Source of the DNA: an uncultured Bacteroidales bacterium
GTDB taxonomy: Bacteria > Bacteroidota > Bacteroidia > Bacteroidales > Bacteroidaceae
NCBI GenBank assembly: GCA_902799655.1
Contig: CADCBH010000020.1
Coordinates: 20,927 to 84,926 of the forward strand
Length of the DNA stretch: 64,000 nt
Reading direction: 5' to 3'
In this document: in pieces, positions 34,639 through 44,596 of the stretch
Numbering within the stretch: the stretch's first letter is position 1
How the letters are laid out: each line of letters opens with the position of its first letter
Translations under genes and position numbers: made by a program
The notes under the pieces: generated by a model
What the model was told of the DNA's origin: nothing
Database searches by the model: none
What the model saw: the letters and a program-made list of their open reading frames with translations, nothing else

Positions 34639-36567
34639 TTATTCGTAGTTATCTTCTTCAGGACGGTCTTCCTCAATGACCAGATTGTCGATGATGAAAT
34701 TCTGACGCTCCATCGTGTTTTTGCCCATATAATACTCCAGAAGTTTTTGTACTTGGTCGTTCTTATGCAGCGTGACCTGTTCCAGACGCATATCAGGACC
34801 AATGAAGCCAGCAAACTCCTCGGGAGAAATCTCGCCAAGACCCTTGAAACGGGTAATCTCAGGATCAGGACCTAACTCCTGGACAGCCGTCTGGCGCTCC
34901 TCGTCGCTATAGCAATAGCGTGTCACGAAGTCACCCTTCTTGCCATCGTCAAGCATCTTCTTGTTCTTAATCTTCGAACGCTTATTGCGTACTCGGAACA
35001 ACGGAGTTTGGAGAACATAGACATGCCCTTTCTTAATCAGTTCAGGGAAGAACTGCAGGAAGAAAGTAATGATCAGCAGGCGGATATGCATGCCGTCAAC
35101 ATCAGCATCGGTGGCTACGATGACCTTGTTATAGCGCAGCGTGTCGAGACCCTCCTCGATGTCGAGGGCTGCCTGCAACAAGTTGAACTCCTCATTCTCA
35201 TAGACCACCTTCTTGGTGAGTCCGAACGAGTTGAGGGGCTTACCTCTCAATGAGAAGACGGCCTGTGTATTGACATCGCGACTCTTGGTGATACTTCCGC
35301 TGGCTGAATCACCCTCAGTGATGAATATCGACGACTCCTCCTTGTGTTCGTTCTTGACATCGCTGTAGTGGATGCGGCAGTCGCGCAATTTGCGATTGTG
35401 CAGATTAGCTTTCTTAGCTCGCTCACGAGCCAGTTTGGTAACACCAGCCATCGCCTTGCGCTCGCGTTCACTCTCCTTGACCTTGTTCTCAATGACCTCA
35501 GCCACATCCTGATGGATGTGCAGATAGTTGTCAACCTGCTGTTTGATGAAGTCACCTACATATTTGTTGATAGTCTCACCATCTGGCGCCATCAGTGTAG
35601 AGCCCAACTTGATTTTCGTCTGACTCTCGAAGACAGGTTCCTCGACATTGATGGCGATAGCTGCCACGATACCCGTGCGGATATCTCCATACTCATATTT
35701 GCCGTAGAACTCCTTGATAGTCCTGGCAATATGCTCTTTGAAGGCACTTTGGTGGGTACCGCCCTGTGTTGTATGCTGTCCGTTGACAAATGAATAGTAT
35801 TCCTCACCATACTGGTTGGCATGGGTAAAGGCTATCTCGATGTCCTCACCCTTCAGATGGATGATGGGGTAGAGCGGGTCGTTGGTCATGCGGTCTTTCA
35901 GCAGGTCCTCCAGTCCGTGACGTGAGAGGATGCGGCGACCATTGTACATGATGGCGAGACCTGTGTTCAGATAGGTATAGTTGCGGAGCATATTCTCCAC
36001 GATATCATCCTGGAACTTGTAATCCTTGAAGAGCGTGTTGTCTGGCTCAAAATAGATATAGGTACCATTCTCATCTTGTGTGTCTTCCGTCTTGTCGCTT
36101 CCCAGCACACCACAGGCAAACGAGGCGCGACGCACCTTGCCGTCGCGATAGGAGGCCACCTCAAAATGAGAGCTGAGGGCATTAACGGCTTTGACACCTA
36201 CACCATTCAGTCCGACAGATTTCTTAAAAGCTTTTGAGTCGTATTTACCACCCGTATTCAAGACGCTGACAGCCTCGATGAGCTTACCCTGTGGGATGCC
36301 GCGACCATAGTCGCGGACAGAGACGCGCAGGTTGTCGTCGATGGTGATCTCGATGCGATCACCCGCCTTCATCTTGAACTCGTCGATACTGTTGTCAATG
36401 ACTTCCTTCAACAGTACATAGATGCCATCTTCGGGTAGTGAGCCGTCGCCTAGGCGTCCGATATACATACCTGGACGAGTACGCACATGCTCCATATCAC
36501 TGAGGTGACGTATATTGTCATCAGTGTACTGTACTTGTTCTTCGATGATGTTATTTTCTTCGTTCAT
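34639..36567 (-). CDS. parE: DNA topoisomerase IV subunit B
   Basis: 642 aa. Type II topoisomerase ATPase subunit that decatenates daughter chromosomes with ParC. GHKL ATPase motifs: [16 protein letters not shown] and [14 protein letters not shown]; the TOPRIM domain has [10 protein letters not shown] and [13 protein letters not shown]; the C-terminal RFKGLGE block is present. The length and the absence of the GyrB insertion favour ParE over GyrB, but parC is not in the window. The start overlaps the GNAT gene stop by 4 bp (ATGA). Confidence 0.93.
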   Translation of the reverse strand: MNEENNIIEEQVQYTDDNIRHLSDMEHVRTRPGMYIGRLGDGSLPEDGIYVLLKEVIDNSIDEFKMKAGDRIEITIDDNLRVSVRDYGRGIPQGKLIEAVSVLNTGGKYDSKAFKKSVGLNGVGVKAVNALSSHFEVASYRDGKVRRASFACGVLGSDKTEDTQDENGTYIYFEPDNTLFKDYKFQDDIVENMLRNYTYLNTGLAIMYNGRRILSRHGLEDLLKDRMTNDPLYPIIHLKGEDIEIAFTHANQYGEEYYSFVNGQHTTQGGTHQSAFKEHIARTIKEFYGKYEYGDIRTGIVAAIAINVEEPVFESQTKIKLGSTLMAPDGETINKYVGDFIKQQVDNYLHIHQDVAEVIENKVKESERERKAMAGVTKLARERAKKANLHNRKLRDCRIHYSDVKNEHKEESSIFITEGDSASGSITKSRDVNTQAVFSLRGKPLNSFGLTKKVVYENEEFNLLQAALDIEEGLDTLRYNKVIVATDADVDGMHIRLLIITFFLQFFPELIKKGHVYVLQTPLFRVRNKRSKIKNKKMLDDGKKGDFVTRYCYSDEERQTAVQELGPDPEITRFKGLGEISPEEFAGFIGPDMRLEQVTLHKNDQVQKLLEYYMGKNTMERQNFIIDNLVIEEDRPEEDNYE

Positions 36568-37718
36568 AAGTTCTTCTTATAGCACCTGCGGCGCTTATGC
36601 TGTATATGTTCCAAATACTGCCATTGGCTTTGCACCTTCTCGTTGGTTTCCATCTCGACGTTGGTCTCGCCCCACTTAAAGCCATACTTCTGATAGATGG
36701 GGATGAGGTCGTAGAACAACAAGGCATTGGCTCCTTTCTGCTGGTATTCGGGCAGGATACCGATGAGCATCAGGTCGAGGCACTCTGCCTGATGGAATTT
36801 CAGAGCTTTAAGGCAATGCCACCAACCGAAGGGGAACAGGCGTCCGTTCTTGCATTTCTGCAAGGCCCGCGTCATATTGGTAATCGAGATGCCCACACCA
36901 ATAATGTCGTGATTGGGCGTGTTCCAGTCTTCTATCAGACAGAGCATATCCATATCGAGCATGGGGAACCACATCTTCAGATACTCGTCAATCTGACGCT
37001 CCGTCATCTGCGAATAGCCGTAGAGATGGCCAAACGACTTGTTGACTACATCGAGCACTTTACGACCATATTGCTCCTTGCCAAAGACCTGGCTGCGCTT
37101 GGGGTGCATAGGGTGCAGGTTGTAGCGCTTCATCACCATTTCTGCAACTTTGCGGAACTTCTCGGGCATCCCCTCTTCAGGCACGATGAGTTTGTATTCC
37201 ACGTAGTCATTATCTTTCACCCAACCACCCAACTGTTCCATGTGTTGCGGATAATAGGGGTAGTTGTAGATGGTTGCCATCGTGCCCAATTCTTCGAAGC
37301 CCTCGATCAACATACCTTCGGGATCCATATCCGTAAAGCCCAGCGGACCAATCATCTCAGTCATACCCTTTGAACGTCCCCAATGGGCCACAGCATCCAG
37401 CAAAGCACCAGACACTTCCTGATCGTCGATGAAGTCTATCCAGCCAAAACGCACACTGCTACGCTCCCAACGGTCGTTGGCGCGATGGTTGATGATGCCT
37501 GCAATACGCCCTACAACCTTTCCGTCCTTGTAGGCCAGGAAATATTCTGCCTCGCAAAATTCGAAGGCGGCATTCTTGTCCTTACTCAACGTATGCACCT
37601 CGTCGCTGTACAGGTTGGGAGCATCATATTGGTTGCCACGATACAGGTCGTAGTGCAACTGGATGAATGCGTCGAGCTCCTTTCTGGTAGTGACCTTCCT
37701 TATCTCTACTGATGACAT
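36564..37718 (-). CDS. GNAT-like acetyltransferase, ~384 aa
   Basis: Starts at [11 protein letters not shown], 23 bp after the minus-strand -7 element TACCTTTG (37748-37741). An N-terminal region resembling a divergent GNAT domain ([20 protein letters not shown]) and a C-terminal part with [23 protein letters not shown], the acetyl-CoA binding signature, are visible. Substrate unknown. Proteins of this kind are common upstream of parE in Bacteroidales as far as I recall; here it is the first gene of GNAT-parE-ctpA. Confidence 0.82.
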   Translation of the reverse strand: MSSVEIRKVTTRKELDAFIQLHYDLYRGNQYDAPNLYSDEVHTLSKDKNAAFEFCEAEYFLAYKDGKVVGRIAGIINHRANDRWERSSVRFGWIDFIDDQEVSGALLDAVAHWGRSKGMTEMIGPLGFTDMDPEGMLIEGFEELGTMATIYNYPYYPQHMEQLGGWVKDNDYVEYKLIVPEEGMPEKFRKVAEMVMKRYNLHPMHPKRSQVFGKEQYGRKVLDVVNKSFGHLYGYSQMTERQIDEYLKMWFPMLDMDMLCLIEDWNTPNHDIIGVGISITNMTRALQKCKNGRLFPFGWWHCLKALKFHQAECLDLMLIGILPEYQQKGANALLFYDLIPIYQKYGFKWGETNVEMETNEKVQSQWQYLEHIQHKRRRCYKKNL

Positions 37719-37775
37719 GCTGAATATGTTTATTATCTTGCAAAGGTAACGAAAAAGCACGAAACGCCCAAATAT

Positions 37776-39038
37776 TTAACCAATTTTACGGCAAATAAAG
37801 AGCTGATGGGCGTTGTCAGCATTGGTCGTGGCAAAGATAAAGGTGTCGCCACCGTCTTTCAGTCGCAGTTTCTTGCGCAGCTGATCGACACTTAAAGGGA
37901 AGTTGCGAACGGTGATATTGGCGCGTTCGATGCCAATAAGCGACCTTTTCAGCTCCTGGCGATTCATGGAAGAAATGGAGACAATACGAAAGCGTCGCCC
38001 AGGGAAATCATGGATTTCAATAGGAGAAAGGAAGAGATGCGAGTTGATGGAAACGGGACGAACGCCAAAGCGACGAGCCACCTCATCGAAACAACCGGCC
38101 TTCATGATGGAAGCGTTAGGTTCAAACAGGAAAGCATCTGCCGATTCTTGTTCAGTACGATGACTTAGTACTGTAAGTTTGACGTCTTCGTACTGTAAGT
38201 TTGAAATCTTAGTACTGTAAGTTTGAGGCTTTGGGGTGACCTCGAAGATGCTATCATTGTTAACGCAAACCAGTCGCAAACCCTCTACAGGTTCCTTACC
38301 CAGCACCATCAAGAGCTCTTTACACTCGTTGTCGACACTGACGATATGTACCTCATGAACGAAAACTTGATGCGTTGAGGCTGCCTGCTCGATATCTTCT
38401 ATAGCCTTTCGCCAGTCGAGCATAGGCGAGAGTTTGAGCATCACACGATGCGCTTTCTGCATCAACAATGGCAACAGTTCCAATACATTGGGCGTGCAGT
38501 CGGCAATGCCGTAGGTGCGTCCTCCGTGCTCGTTGCGACGGGCTGGGTCGAGGAATATGATGGTGGCAGGCACAACATCGGAGAGAAAAGCTGATGCGTT
38601 GCCTCGATTTACAGAGCAGGAGAGGTTGAGTAGGTGGAAATTATGCTCCGCTATGTCGCAGAGCACGTCGTTTTGTTCGACATAGCAACGACGACTAAAG
38701 CCTTGCGACATCCAGTAGAAGTCGACACCGAAACCTCCCGTCAAGTCGACGAAGGATTGCCGGTCGGCGCATAAGCCATTGACGACTTGCGCCTTATAGC
38801 GAGCCGCCTGCTCTGACGAGCATTGTTCCATATTAAGGTGAGGAGGATAGAGAATGCCCTCGACAGCCGCCCATGTAGGCAACTTGCGACGTGCCGTCTG
38901 CCTGCCCGCTATCTGCTGAAGCGCCATCGGCATATCCACTGCAGGGTTCTTGGTGCCCTGTAGTGCTAGCTGTCGCACATCATCGTCCTGATGAGAGCTG
39001 ATGAAATCCTGTGTCTCCTGATTCAACGCCTTAACCAT
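37776..39038 (-). CDS. THUMP-like class I SAM methyltransferase with a repeat insertion
   Basis: 420 aa. A Rossmann methyltransferase core in the middle (FVDLTGGFGVDFYW motif I, then IIFLDPARR) and a C-terminal THUMP-like domain (about 340-420) suggest RNA methylation; the target is unknown. Between the two (about residues 272-293) the protein carries an extra segment encoded by three tandem 22-bp repeats; because 22 is not a multiple of three, each copy is read in a different frame and three copies (66 bp) restore it. The N-terminus overlaps the phosphatase stop by 8 bp, so the two are probably cotranscribed. Confidence 0.85.
   Translation of the reverse strand: MVKALNQETQDFISSHQDDDVRQLALQGTKNPAVDMPMALQQIAGRQTARRKLPTWAAVEGILYPPHLNMEQCSSEQAARYKAQVVNGLCADRQSFVDLTGGFGVDFYWMSQGFSRRCYVEQNDVLCDIAEHNFHLLNLSCSVNRGNASAFLSDVVPATIIFLDPARRNEHGGRTYGIADCTPNVLELLPLLMQKAHRVMLKLSPMLDWRKAIEDIEQAASTHQVFVHEVHIVSVDNECKELLMVLGKEPVEGLRLVCVNNDSIFEVTPKPQTYSTKISNLQYEDVKLTVLSHRTEQESADAFLFEPNASIMKAGCFDEVARRFGVRPVSINSHLFLSPIEIHDFPGRRFRIVSISSMNRQELKRSLIGIERANITVRNFPLSVDQLRKKLRLKDGGDTFIFATTNADNAHQLFICRKIG
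38168..38225. repeat. Three tandem 22-bp repeats inside the methyltransferase gene
   Basis: GTACTGTAAGTTTG occurs at 38168-38181, 38190-38203 and 38212-38225, period 22 bp, with variable 8-bp spacers. It is in a linker of the protein and keeps the frame only because there are three copies. Confidence 0.9.
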
Positions 39039-41133
39039 TGGTTACCTTCATGCACATCATAGTCAGGTCATCATTGGGCTCGGCACCGTCCCTGTGGCGT
39101 TCCACTTCGGCAGCCATCCGTTCAATGACATCACGACTATCTTTGAATTCTCCTTTTCTGAGGAAAGCCAGCATCTGGTCCTCGCCAAACTGCTTCAGCT
39201 CATGGTTCTCTGCCTCGTTGAGGCCATCGGTATAGAGGAATAATGGGCGATTCATGATGGTGTCGATTTCCTCACCCACAAACTGCAGGCCAGGCCATAA
39301 GCCAATAGGTGCATTCGACTCCATCTTGAGGAAGTCGCCACGATGCTCTCCACCTCCGATGACAGGAGGATTGTGGCCTGCATTACAGAAGGCGAGATGA
39401 CCTGTCGTGAGGTCGATGAGTCCCAAGAAGAAAGTGACAAACATGCCACTGACGTTATCCTCACCGGACAACGCATCATTCATCTGCGTACAGATATCTG
39501 CAGGCTTCATACCTTGGGAGGCCAGCGTGCGGAAGAGGCGCGTGGCTTGTGCCATAAACAATGATGCTGGCACGCCCTTGCCACTCACATCGCCTATGCA
39601 GAAATAGAGATTGTTGCCTTGCTGGATATAGCCATAGAGGTCGCCACCAACCTCCTTGGCAGGCGTCATTGAACCATACATGTCCAGACCCTTGCGCTGA
39701 GGGAATTCGTGGGGTACCATCGACATCTGGATATCACGGGCAATACGCAGTTCACTCTGAATACGTTCTTTAACAGCTGTTGTCTCCTGCAACTGATCAT
39801 AGGCCACCTTCAGTTCTTTGTGAGCCACTTCAAGACGCTTGGCAGCACGATGACGGAAGAAGATGAAGATGGCGAGTGCCAGCACGATGAGGGCAAAGAG
39901 GATGGCCATTGCACTGTAGCGTTGTTTGGAAAGCGTCACCTCCTGTTCGGCGATATGGCGATCCTTCTCTTGTGTCTCATAGATGGTGGCGAGCTCAGCG
40001 GCATCGTCTTGCTTCTGCCAGACTATCGCAGAGTCAAGGTAGTAAAAGATACGCAAACCGACTGCCAATGCACTGTCTTTATAACCCGCACCAGCATTAG
40101 CGCGAAATTTGGGAAACAGATACTGCTGGATGATATCGAGCGAGGGTTTGCCAACTCTCTTGCGTATTTGGTCCTCTATATCAGCATAGGCCTCTGTGGC
40201 CTCTGCATAGCGGTGGGCAGCCATCAGGTATTCGCCGGGAGCGTGTTCCCTACCACTCTTATAACATTCCGTTGACTGATAGATATCGAACTGTTTGTTA
40301 GCCTCTTCCTTATTGCCTTGTCCCAATAGGGCACGTGCCATGAAGTTGCAACGACGGGCATATTGGGCATCATAATATTTCTGACGACAATATGGACTGT
40401 CTTTATACATTGCCAACAAGGTGTCAAGACGAGCTATCATCAGGATAGCATTATCATAGAGTTTGGCATCCAGGTAGAAAAGCGTGCTGTTGTTGACACA
40501 TGCCAGGCTGTTCTCATAAGTCAGATAGGTTGTATCTGTTGGAATACCTTTCAGAAAATAATGATACGCCTCTGAAAAGCTCTTGCCGGCTTCTTCGTAG
40601 CGTCGCATCTTCAGTTGGCAGATGCCGATGTCACTCAATTGAACGCCAATCAGTCTTGGTTTTACCAAGTCCGACTGTTTCATCTTATTCAGCGTCTTGA
40701 TTGATTGTCTGAGGGCAGCCTCGAAGTTGTGGTTAACCTGATAAAGATTCGTCAGCATGGCCGATGCAAGGAAGAAGGCCCGCTCTTCTGCTCGATTGCG
40801 AATCTCACCATTGACGGCTTTCTTCCAATAGTTCTCCGACTGGCGTTGTTGGCCCTGATCTTTGCAGACATATCCTCGTTCATAGTTGGCTTGTATCACA
40901 CCAATGATGCCAACCTCTTCGAGGCTGTCAATCAATGCCATCAACGCTTCCGGATTGTGAAGCTTCTTTCGCTGATAGATCATACTATCAGCCAACAATG
41001 CGTTCAACGAGTCCTTGACACCCTTGGAACTGGTGGTTTGACGCTGACAAGATGTCAACGACGGAAGCAGTCCTCCTAAGAGGAAAAGGGCCACAAGGGC
41101 GAGGGGCAAAAGGCGGGTTAAGGGCTTGTTCAT
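39031..41133 (-). CDS. TPR lipoprotein-type SpoIIE/RsbU phosphatase
   Basis: About 700 aa from MNKPLTRLLPL. The N-terminus is a lipoprotein-like signal ending in SLTSC. Residues about 50-380 are TPR-like helices in the periplasm. A membrane helix (AMAILFALIVLALAIFIFF) and a short coiled coil follow, then a cytoplasmic PP2C/SpoIIE domain with GGDLYGY and [12 protein letters not shown]. It is a paralogue of the phosphatase at 1804-3786 in the catalytic part but with a different sensor half. It probably passes an envelope signal to an anti-sigma-antagonist pathway; no such partner gene is seen. It is followed by the methyltransferase gene with 8 bp overlap. Confidence 0.88.
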   Translation of the reverse strand: MNKPLTRLLPLALVALFLLGGLLPSLTSCQRQTTSSKGVKDSLNALLADSMIYQRKKLHNPEALMALIDSLEEVGIIGVIQANYERGYVCKDQGQQRQSENYWKKAVNGEIRNRAEERAFFLASAMLTNLYQVNHNFEAALRQSIKTLNKMKQSDLVKPRLIGVQLSDIGICQLKMRRYEEAGKSFSEAYHYFLKGIPTDTTYLTYENSLACVNNSTLFYLDAKLYDNAILMIARLDTLLAMYKDSPYCRQKYYDAQYARRCNFMARALLGQGNKEEANKQFDIYQSTECYKSGREHAPGEYLMAAHRYAEATEAYADIEDQIRKRVGKPSLDIIQQYLFPKFRANAGAGYKDSALAVGLRIFYYLDSAIVWQKQDDAAELATIYETQEKDRHIAEQEVTLSKQRYSAMAILFALIVLALAIFIFFRHRAAKRLEVAHKELKVAYDQLQETTAVKERIQSELRIARDIQMSMVPHEFPQRKGLDMYGSMTPAKEVGGDLYGYIQQGNNLYFCIGDVSGKGVPASLFMAQATRLFRTLASQGMKPADICTQMNDALSGEDNVSGMFVTFFLGLIDLTTGHLAFCNAGHNPPVIGGGEHRGDFLKMESNAPIGLWPGLQFVGEEIDTIMNRPLFLYTDGLNEAENHELKQFGEDQMLAFLRKGEFKDSRDVIERMAAEVERHRDGAEPNDDLTMMCMKVTNG

Positions 41134-41157
41134 GTCGTATCTTCTCTGATTTGTGTG

Positions 41158-41217
41158 CAAAGATACAAAAAAATTCTTAATTCTTAATTCCTAATTCTCA
41201 ATTAATTCGTATCTTTG
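41158..41217. promoter_or_regulatory. Divergent promoters of the TPR-phosphatase and dapB
   Basis: Minus strand TATCTTTG at 41165-41158 and plus strand TATCTTTG at 41210-41217. Between them is a run of short repeats (AATTCTTAATTC, AATTCTCAATTAATTC), the same kind of AT-rich repeat seen at 15411-15440 and at the start of the GT4 gene. Confidence 0.75.
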
Positions 41218-41242
41218 CATCGTATTAATACAAAATGGAAAT

Positions 41243-41959
41243 ATGAAGATAGCTTTAATCGGCTACGGTAAGATGGGCAAGATGATTGAACAGATAGCCC
41301 TCAGCCGTGGTCATGAAATTGTGAGTATTATCGACATCGACAATCAGGACGACTTTGACAGCGAGGCTTTCCGCAGTGCTGATGTCGCAATAGAGTTTAC
41401 CGCACCCCAGGCGGCTTATGGTAATTATCTGCGTGCCTTCAAGCACCATGTCAAGGTGGTAAGTGGCTCTACAGGATGGATGAAGGAACATGGTGATGAC
41501 GTGAAGCGCATGTGTACAGAAGAGGGACAGACGCTCTTCTGGGCTTCAAACTTCTCAATAGGTGTGGCCATCTTCTCTGCCGTCAATAAGTATCTGGCAA
41601 AAATCATGAATCAGTTCCCACAATACGATGTAGAGATGGAAGAGACGCATCACGTGCATAAGCTCGACCATCCCAGCGGCACAGCTATCACGCTGGCTGA
41701 GGGCATCCTCGAGAACATCGACCGCAAGGAGGCGTGGGCTGAGGATACAACAGATCCTAAGTTGCTGCGTATCGACCATATCCGTCGAGGCGAGGTGGCT
41801 GGTATCCATACCGTGCGCTACGACTCTGAGGCTGATATCATTACCATCACCCATGATGCCCATTCGCGTCAGGGCTTTGCCCTCGGTGCTGTGCTGGCAG
41901 CAGAATATACCCAGCAGCATCAGGGATTATTAACCATAAGCGATATGTTTCAGTTCTAA
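41243..41959 (+). CDS. dapB: 4-hydroxy-tetrahydrodipicolinate reductase
   Basis: 238 aa. Reduces the heterocyclic intermediate of the diaminopimelate/lysine pathway with NAD(P)H. The N-terminal Rossmann start MKIALIGYGKMG and the catalytic block with H136, H137 and K140 (ETHHVHKLDHPSGTA) are complete. Its last base overlaps the first base of the signal peptidase gene, so dapB-lepB-lepB-like-WbqC form a compact unit. Confidence 0.97.
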   Translation: MKIALIGYGKMGKMIEQIALSRGHEIVSIIDIDNQDDFDSEAFRSADVAIEFTAPQAAYGNYLRAFKHHVKVVSGSTGWMKEHGDDVKRMCTEEGQTLFWASNFSIGVAIFSAVNKYLAKIMNQFPQYDVEMEETHHVHKLDHPSGTAITLAEGILENIDRKEAWAEDTTDPKLLRIDHIRRGEVAGIHTVRYDSEADIITITHDAHSRQGFALGAVLAAEYTQQHQGLLTISDMFQF

Positions 41960-43395
41960 TGGAAAAGCGAGAAAAACAAAAACTGAATATGAAGGTGCAG
42001 TGGGCCAAGTTCATTGGCGTACTCGTACTGTATCTGTTGTTCCTCTACTGGGTAGAGTCGTGGTGGGGACTGCTTGTCATCCCCTTCATCTATGACGTCT
42101 ATATCACCAAGAAGATCCGTTGGCAGTGGTGGAAAGACGCTGAAGGTCCTGTGCGTTTCGTCATGTCGTGGGTTGATGCACTGGTGTTCGCATTGGTGGC
42201 AGTCTATTTCATCAACCTCTTCTTCTTCCAGAACTATGTCATCCCCTCCAGTTCGCTGGAGAAGTCATTGCTGACGGGCGACTACCTTTTCGTGTCGAAG
42301 ATGAGCTATGGTCCGCGTATCCCTGAGACACCGCTGACTATGCCGCTGACCCAGCATACACTACCCGTTTTCGAGTGTAAGTCGTATATCGAGTGGCCCC
42401 ACTGGGACTATCGCCGTGTGAAAGGCTTGGGCAAAATCAAGCTCAACGACATCGTGGTATTCAACTATCCCGCTGGCGATACCATCTGTTCGGATATCCG
42501 CTATCAGCCCTACGATTTCTATCGTCTGTGCTACCAGATTGGCTACCAGCTTTATGAGCAGCGCCCCAATCCCGATTCGCTGACTCAAGAGCAGCTGCCT
42601 CTCTATTTCAATACCATCTATCAGGCAGGCCGTCAGACTATTGAGCGAAATCCTCAGGAGTATGGCCTCATCGATACGCGTCCTGCCGATCGTCGCGAGA
42701 ACTACGTGAAGCGTTGTGTGGGACTGCCTGGACAGACGCTACAGATCAAGAATCATATCATCTATATCAACGGCAAGGCCAACAAGGAGCCCGACAACGT
42801 ACAGTATACCTATTACGTGAAACTGCGTCAGCGCCTCACTGATGAGTTGATGGAGGAATTGGGCATCACGATGGAGGACTTGACGAGTCTCAACACCAAT
42901 GGCTATATGCCGTTGACCAACTATGCCGTCAACGAACTCAAGAAGCGAAAGGATATCGTCGAAAATATTACACTCAATACAGAGAGCGACGAACTGGAGA
43001 CCTATCCCCTCAATGGCAATATGCACTGGACACGCGACAACTACGGTCCCATCTGGATTCCTGCCAAGGGACAGAGCATCGACCTGACGCTGAAGAATCT
43101 GCCTATCTATGAACGTCCTATCCGCACCTATGAAGGCAACAAGTTGGAAGTGAAGGATGGTAAGATATACATCAACGACCAAGTCGCCACGAAGTACACC
43201 TTCAAGATGGACTACTACTGGATGCAGGGTGACAATCGTCACAACTCGCTCGATTCGCGCTATTGGGGCTTCGTGCCTGAAGACCACATCGTGGGCAAAC
43301 CCATCTTCATCTGGTGGAGCTCCGATCCCGACCGTCATGGCTTCTCTGGCATTCGCTGGAACCGCCTGTTTAGATTTGTTGACAACATCAAGTAG
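41959..43395 (+). CDS. lepB: Signal peptidase I, large form
   Basis: 478 aa. Two N-terminal membrane helices (about 15-45 and 66-90) precede the catalytic domain. Catalytic Ser99 is in SLEKSLLTGD, eight residues before the conserved GD, and catalytic Lys251 is in YVKRCVGLPG; the C-terminal GDNRHNSLDSRYWG box is intact. It removes signal peptides from exported proteins. The protein is longer than E. coli LepB because of an insertion between the Ser and Lys boxes and another before the GDNR box, as is usual in Bacteroidales. It is translationally coupled to dapB. Confidence 0.95.
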   Translation: MEKREKQKLNMKVQWAKFIGVLVLYLLFLYWVESWWGLLVIPFIYDVYITKKIRWQWWKDAEGPVRFVMSWVDALVFALVAVYFINLFFFQNYVIPSSSLEKSLLTGDYLFVSKMSYGPRIPETPLTMPLTQHTLPVFECKSYIEWPHWDYRRVKGLGKIKLNDIVVFNYPAGDTICSDIRYQPYDFYRLCYQIGYQLYEQRPNPDSLTQEQLPLYFNTIYQAGRQTIERNPQEYGLIDTRPADRRENYVKRCVGLPGQTLQIKNHIIYINGKANKEPDNVQYTYYVKLRQRLTDELMEELGITMEDLTSLNTNGYMPLTNYAVNELKKRKDIVENITLNTESDELETYPLNGNMHWTRDNYGPIWIPAKGQSIDLTLKNLPIYERPIRTYEGNKLEVKDGKIYINDQVATKYTFKMDYYWMQGDNRHNSLDSRYWGFVPEDHIVGKPIFIWWSSDPDRHGFSGIRWNRLFRFVDNIK

Positions 43396-43427
43396 GAATG
43401 AGAGGTGAGAGGTAAGAAATAAGTAGT

Positions 43428-43928
43428 ATGGCAAATTGGCTCAAGTACGTGATAGCACTGGCATCGGCCTTCGCACTGATGCTTGCCTTCCGTGCGCTGG
43501 TCTTTTCCATACATAGTGTCAACGGCAACGGGCTGGCTCCGCTCTACCAAAATGGTGACATGCTCCTCGTCAATCGCTGCAGCTACGGATTACGCATCGA
43601 AGGCAACGGACTGCTTCCCTATGCTCGTCTTCAGCGCTGTCCTGTCAAACGGGGAGACATCGTAGTATTTATGGCCCCTAACGGGATTCCCTCAGGGGTG
43701 ATGATAGCCCGTTGCAAAGCTGTTCCAGGCGACACTATACCGACCCTTGACGGACTGCTTATCGTGCCAGGACTGAAGACTTGTGCAAAGACAGACTATT
43801 ATTGGATGGAAGCCATCAACCAACAGAACCCCGTTGACTCCCGCCATCTGGGCTTCATCCCCGAACGTAATATCATCGGACGGGTCAGCACCGTCTTATA
43901 TAATCGCCACCAGCTCCGACTACCATGA
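43428..43928 (+). CDS. Signal peptidase-like paralogue lacking the catalytic dyad
   Basis: 166 aa: one N-terminal membrane helix and a short S26-type domain. Aligning on the conserved GD (G43-D44), the catalytic Ser position is Gly35 (GLAPLYQNGD); in the second box MIARCKAVPGD the Lys position is Ala94. The later DSR box (PVDSRHLGFIP) is kept. It therefore cannot use the normal Ser-Lys mechanism. The frame is intact and sits between lepB and WbqC with a 4-bp overlap to the latter, so it seems to be maintained, perhaps as a non-catalytic partner or chaperone (inference). Confidence 0.85.
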   Translation: MANWLKYVIALASAFALMLAFRALVFSIHSVNGNGLAPLYQNGDMLLVNRCSYGLRIEGNGLLPYARLQRCPVKRGDIVVFMAPNGIPSGVMIARCKAVPGDTIPTLDGLLIVPGLKTCAKTDYYWMEAINQQNPVDSRHLGFIPERNIIGRVSTVLYNRHQLRLP

Positions 43929-44566
43929 GTATAGCATTGCTACAGACTACCTATTTCGGACCCATACAGTGGTATCAGAAGCTGTATCGCCATGAGCGGA
44001 CACTCATAGAGCAACACGACACCTATCAGAAGCAGACCTATCGCAACCGCTGTGTTATTGCTACAGCCAACGGCCTGCAGGCGCTGACTGTACCTGTGGA
44101 AGCGCGGAACAATGCGAATGAGGCAATGAGTGAAAAGTGTTTGGTGAAGGATATACGCATCAGCGACCATAACCAATGGCGGCGCGTCCATTGGAACGCT
44201 TTGCAGTCGGCCTATAGCGAGAGTCCCTTCTTCGACTACTATGCTGATGACTTGCGACCTTTCTTCGAGAAACGCTATGAGTTTCTCATCGACTTCAACG
44301 AAGCCATCCGCCAGAAGGTCTGCGAACTCATCGATATCCATCCATCAGTAGAGTACACTGAGGAATATATTTCAGCCATTGACCCTCAGACATCAGACAT
44401 CGTTGACTATCGCGAAGTCATCCATGCCAAGCATCCACAGCCGGATAAAGACTTCGTACCTCGACGATACTGGCAGGTCTTTGAGCGCAAACATGGCTTT
44501 CAGCCCAACCTCTCCATCCTCGACCTCCTATTCAATATGGGAACAGAATCAGTTTTTTATTTATAA
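43925..44566 (+). CDS. WbqC family protein
   Basis: 213 aa. The N-terminal LLQTTYFGPIQWYQKL block and the downstream RNRCVIATANGLQALTVPV and WRRVHWNALQSAYSESPFFDYY segments are typical of WbqC-like proteins, annotated in O-antigen or surface glycan loci but without a firmly established reaction. No membrane segment. It starts inside the end of the previous gene (4-bp overlap) and closes the dapB-lepB unit; the next gene follows after 30 bp with an A/T-rich leader. Confidence 0.88.
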   Translation: MSIALLQTTYFGPIQWYQKLYRHERTLIEQHDTYQKQTYRNRCVIATANGLQALTVPVEARNNANEAMSEKCLVKDIRISDHNQWRRVHWNALQSAYSESPFFDYYADDLRPFFEKRYEFLIDFNEAIRQKVCELIDIHPSVEYTEEYISAIDPQTSDIVDYREVIHAKHPQPDKDFVPRRYWQVFERKHGFQPNLSILDLLFNMGTESVFYL

Positions 44567-44596
44567 ACCATTATTATTTATTAAATTAACAACTCA

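Noticed and set aside
38168-38225. CRISPR-like array
   Set aside because: Only three copies, 8-bp spacers, no cas genes, and the region is inside a coding frame.
43428-43928. Second signal peptidase as a pseudogene
   Set aside because: The frame is intact, coupled to its neighbour and keeps the fold motifs; it is better described as a possible pseudoenzyme.
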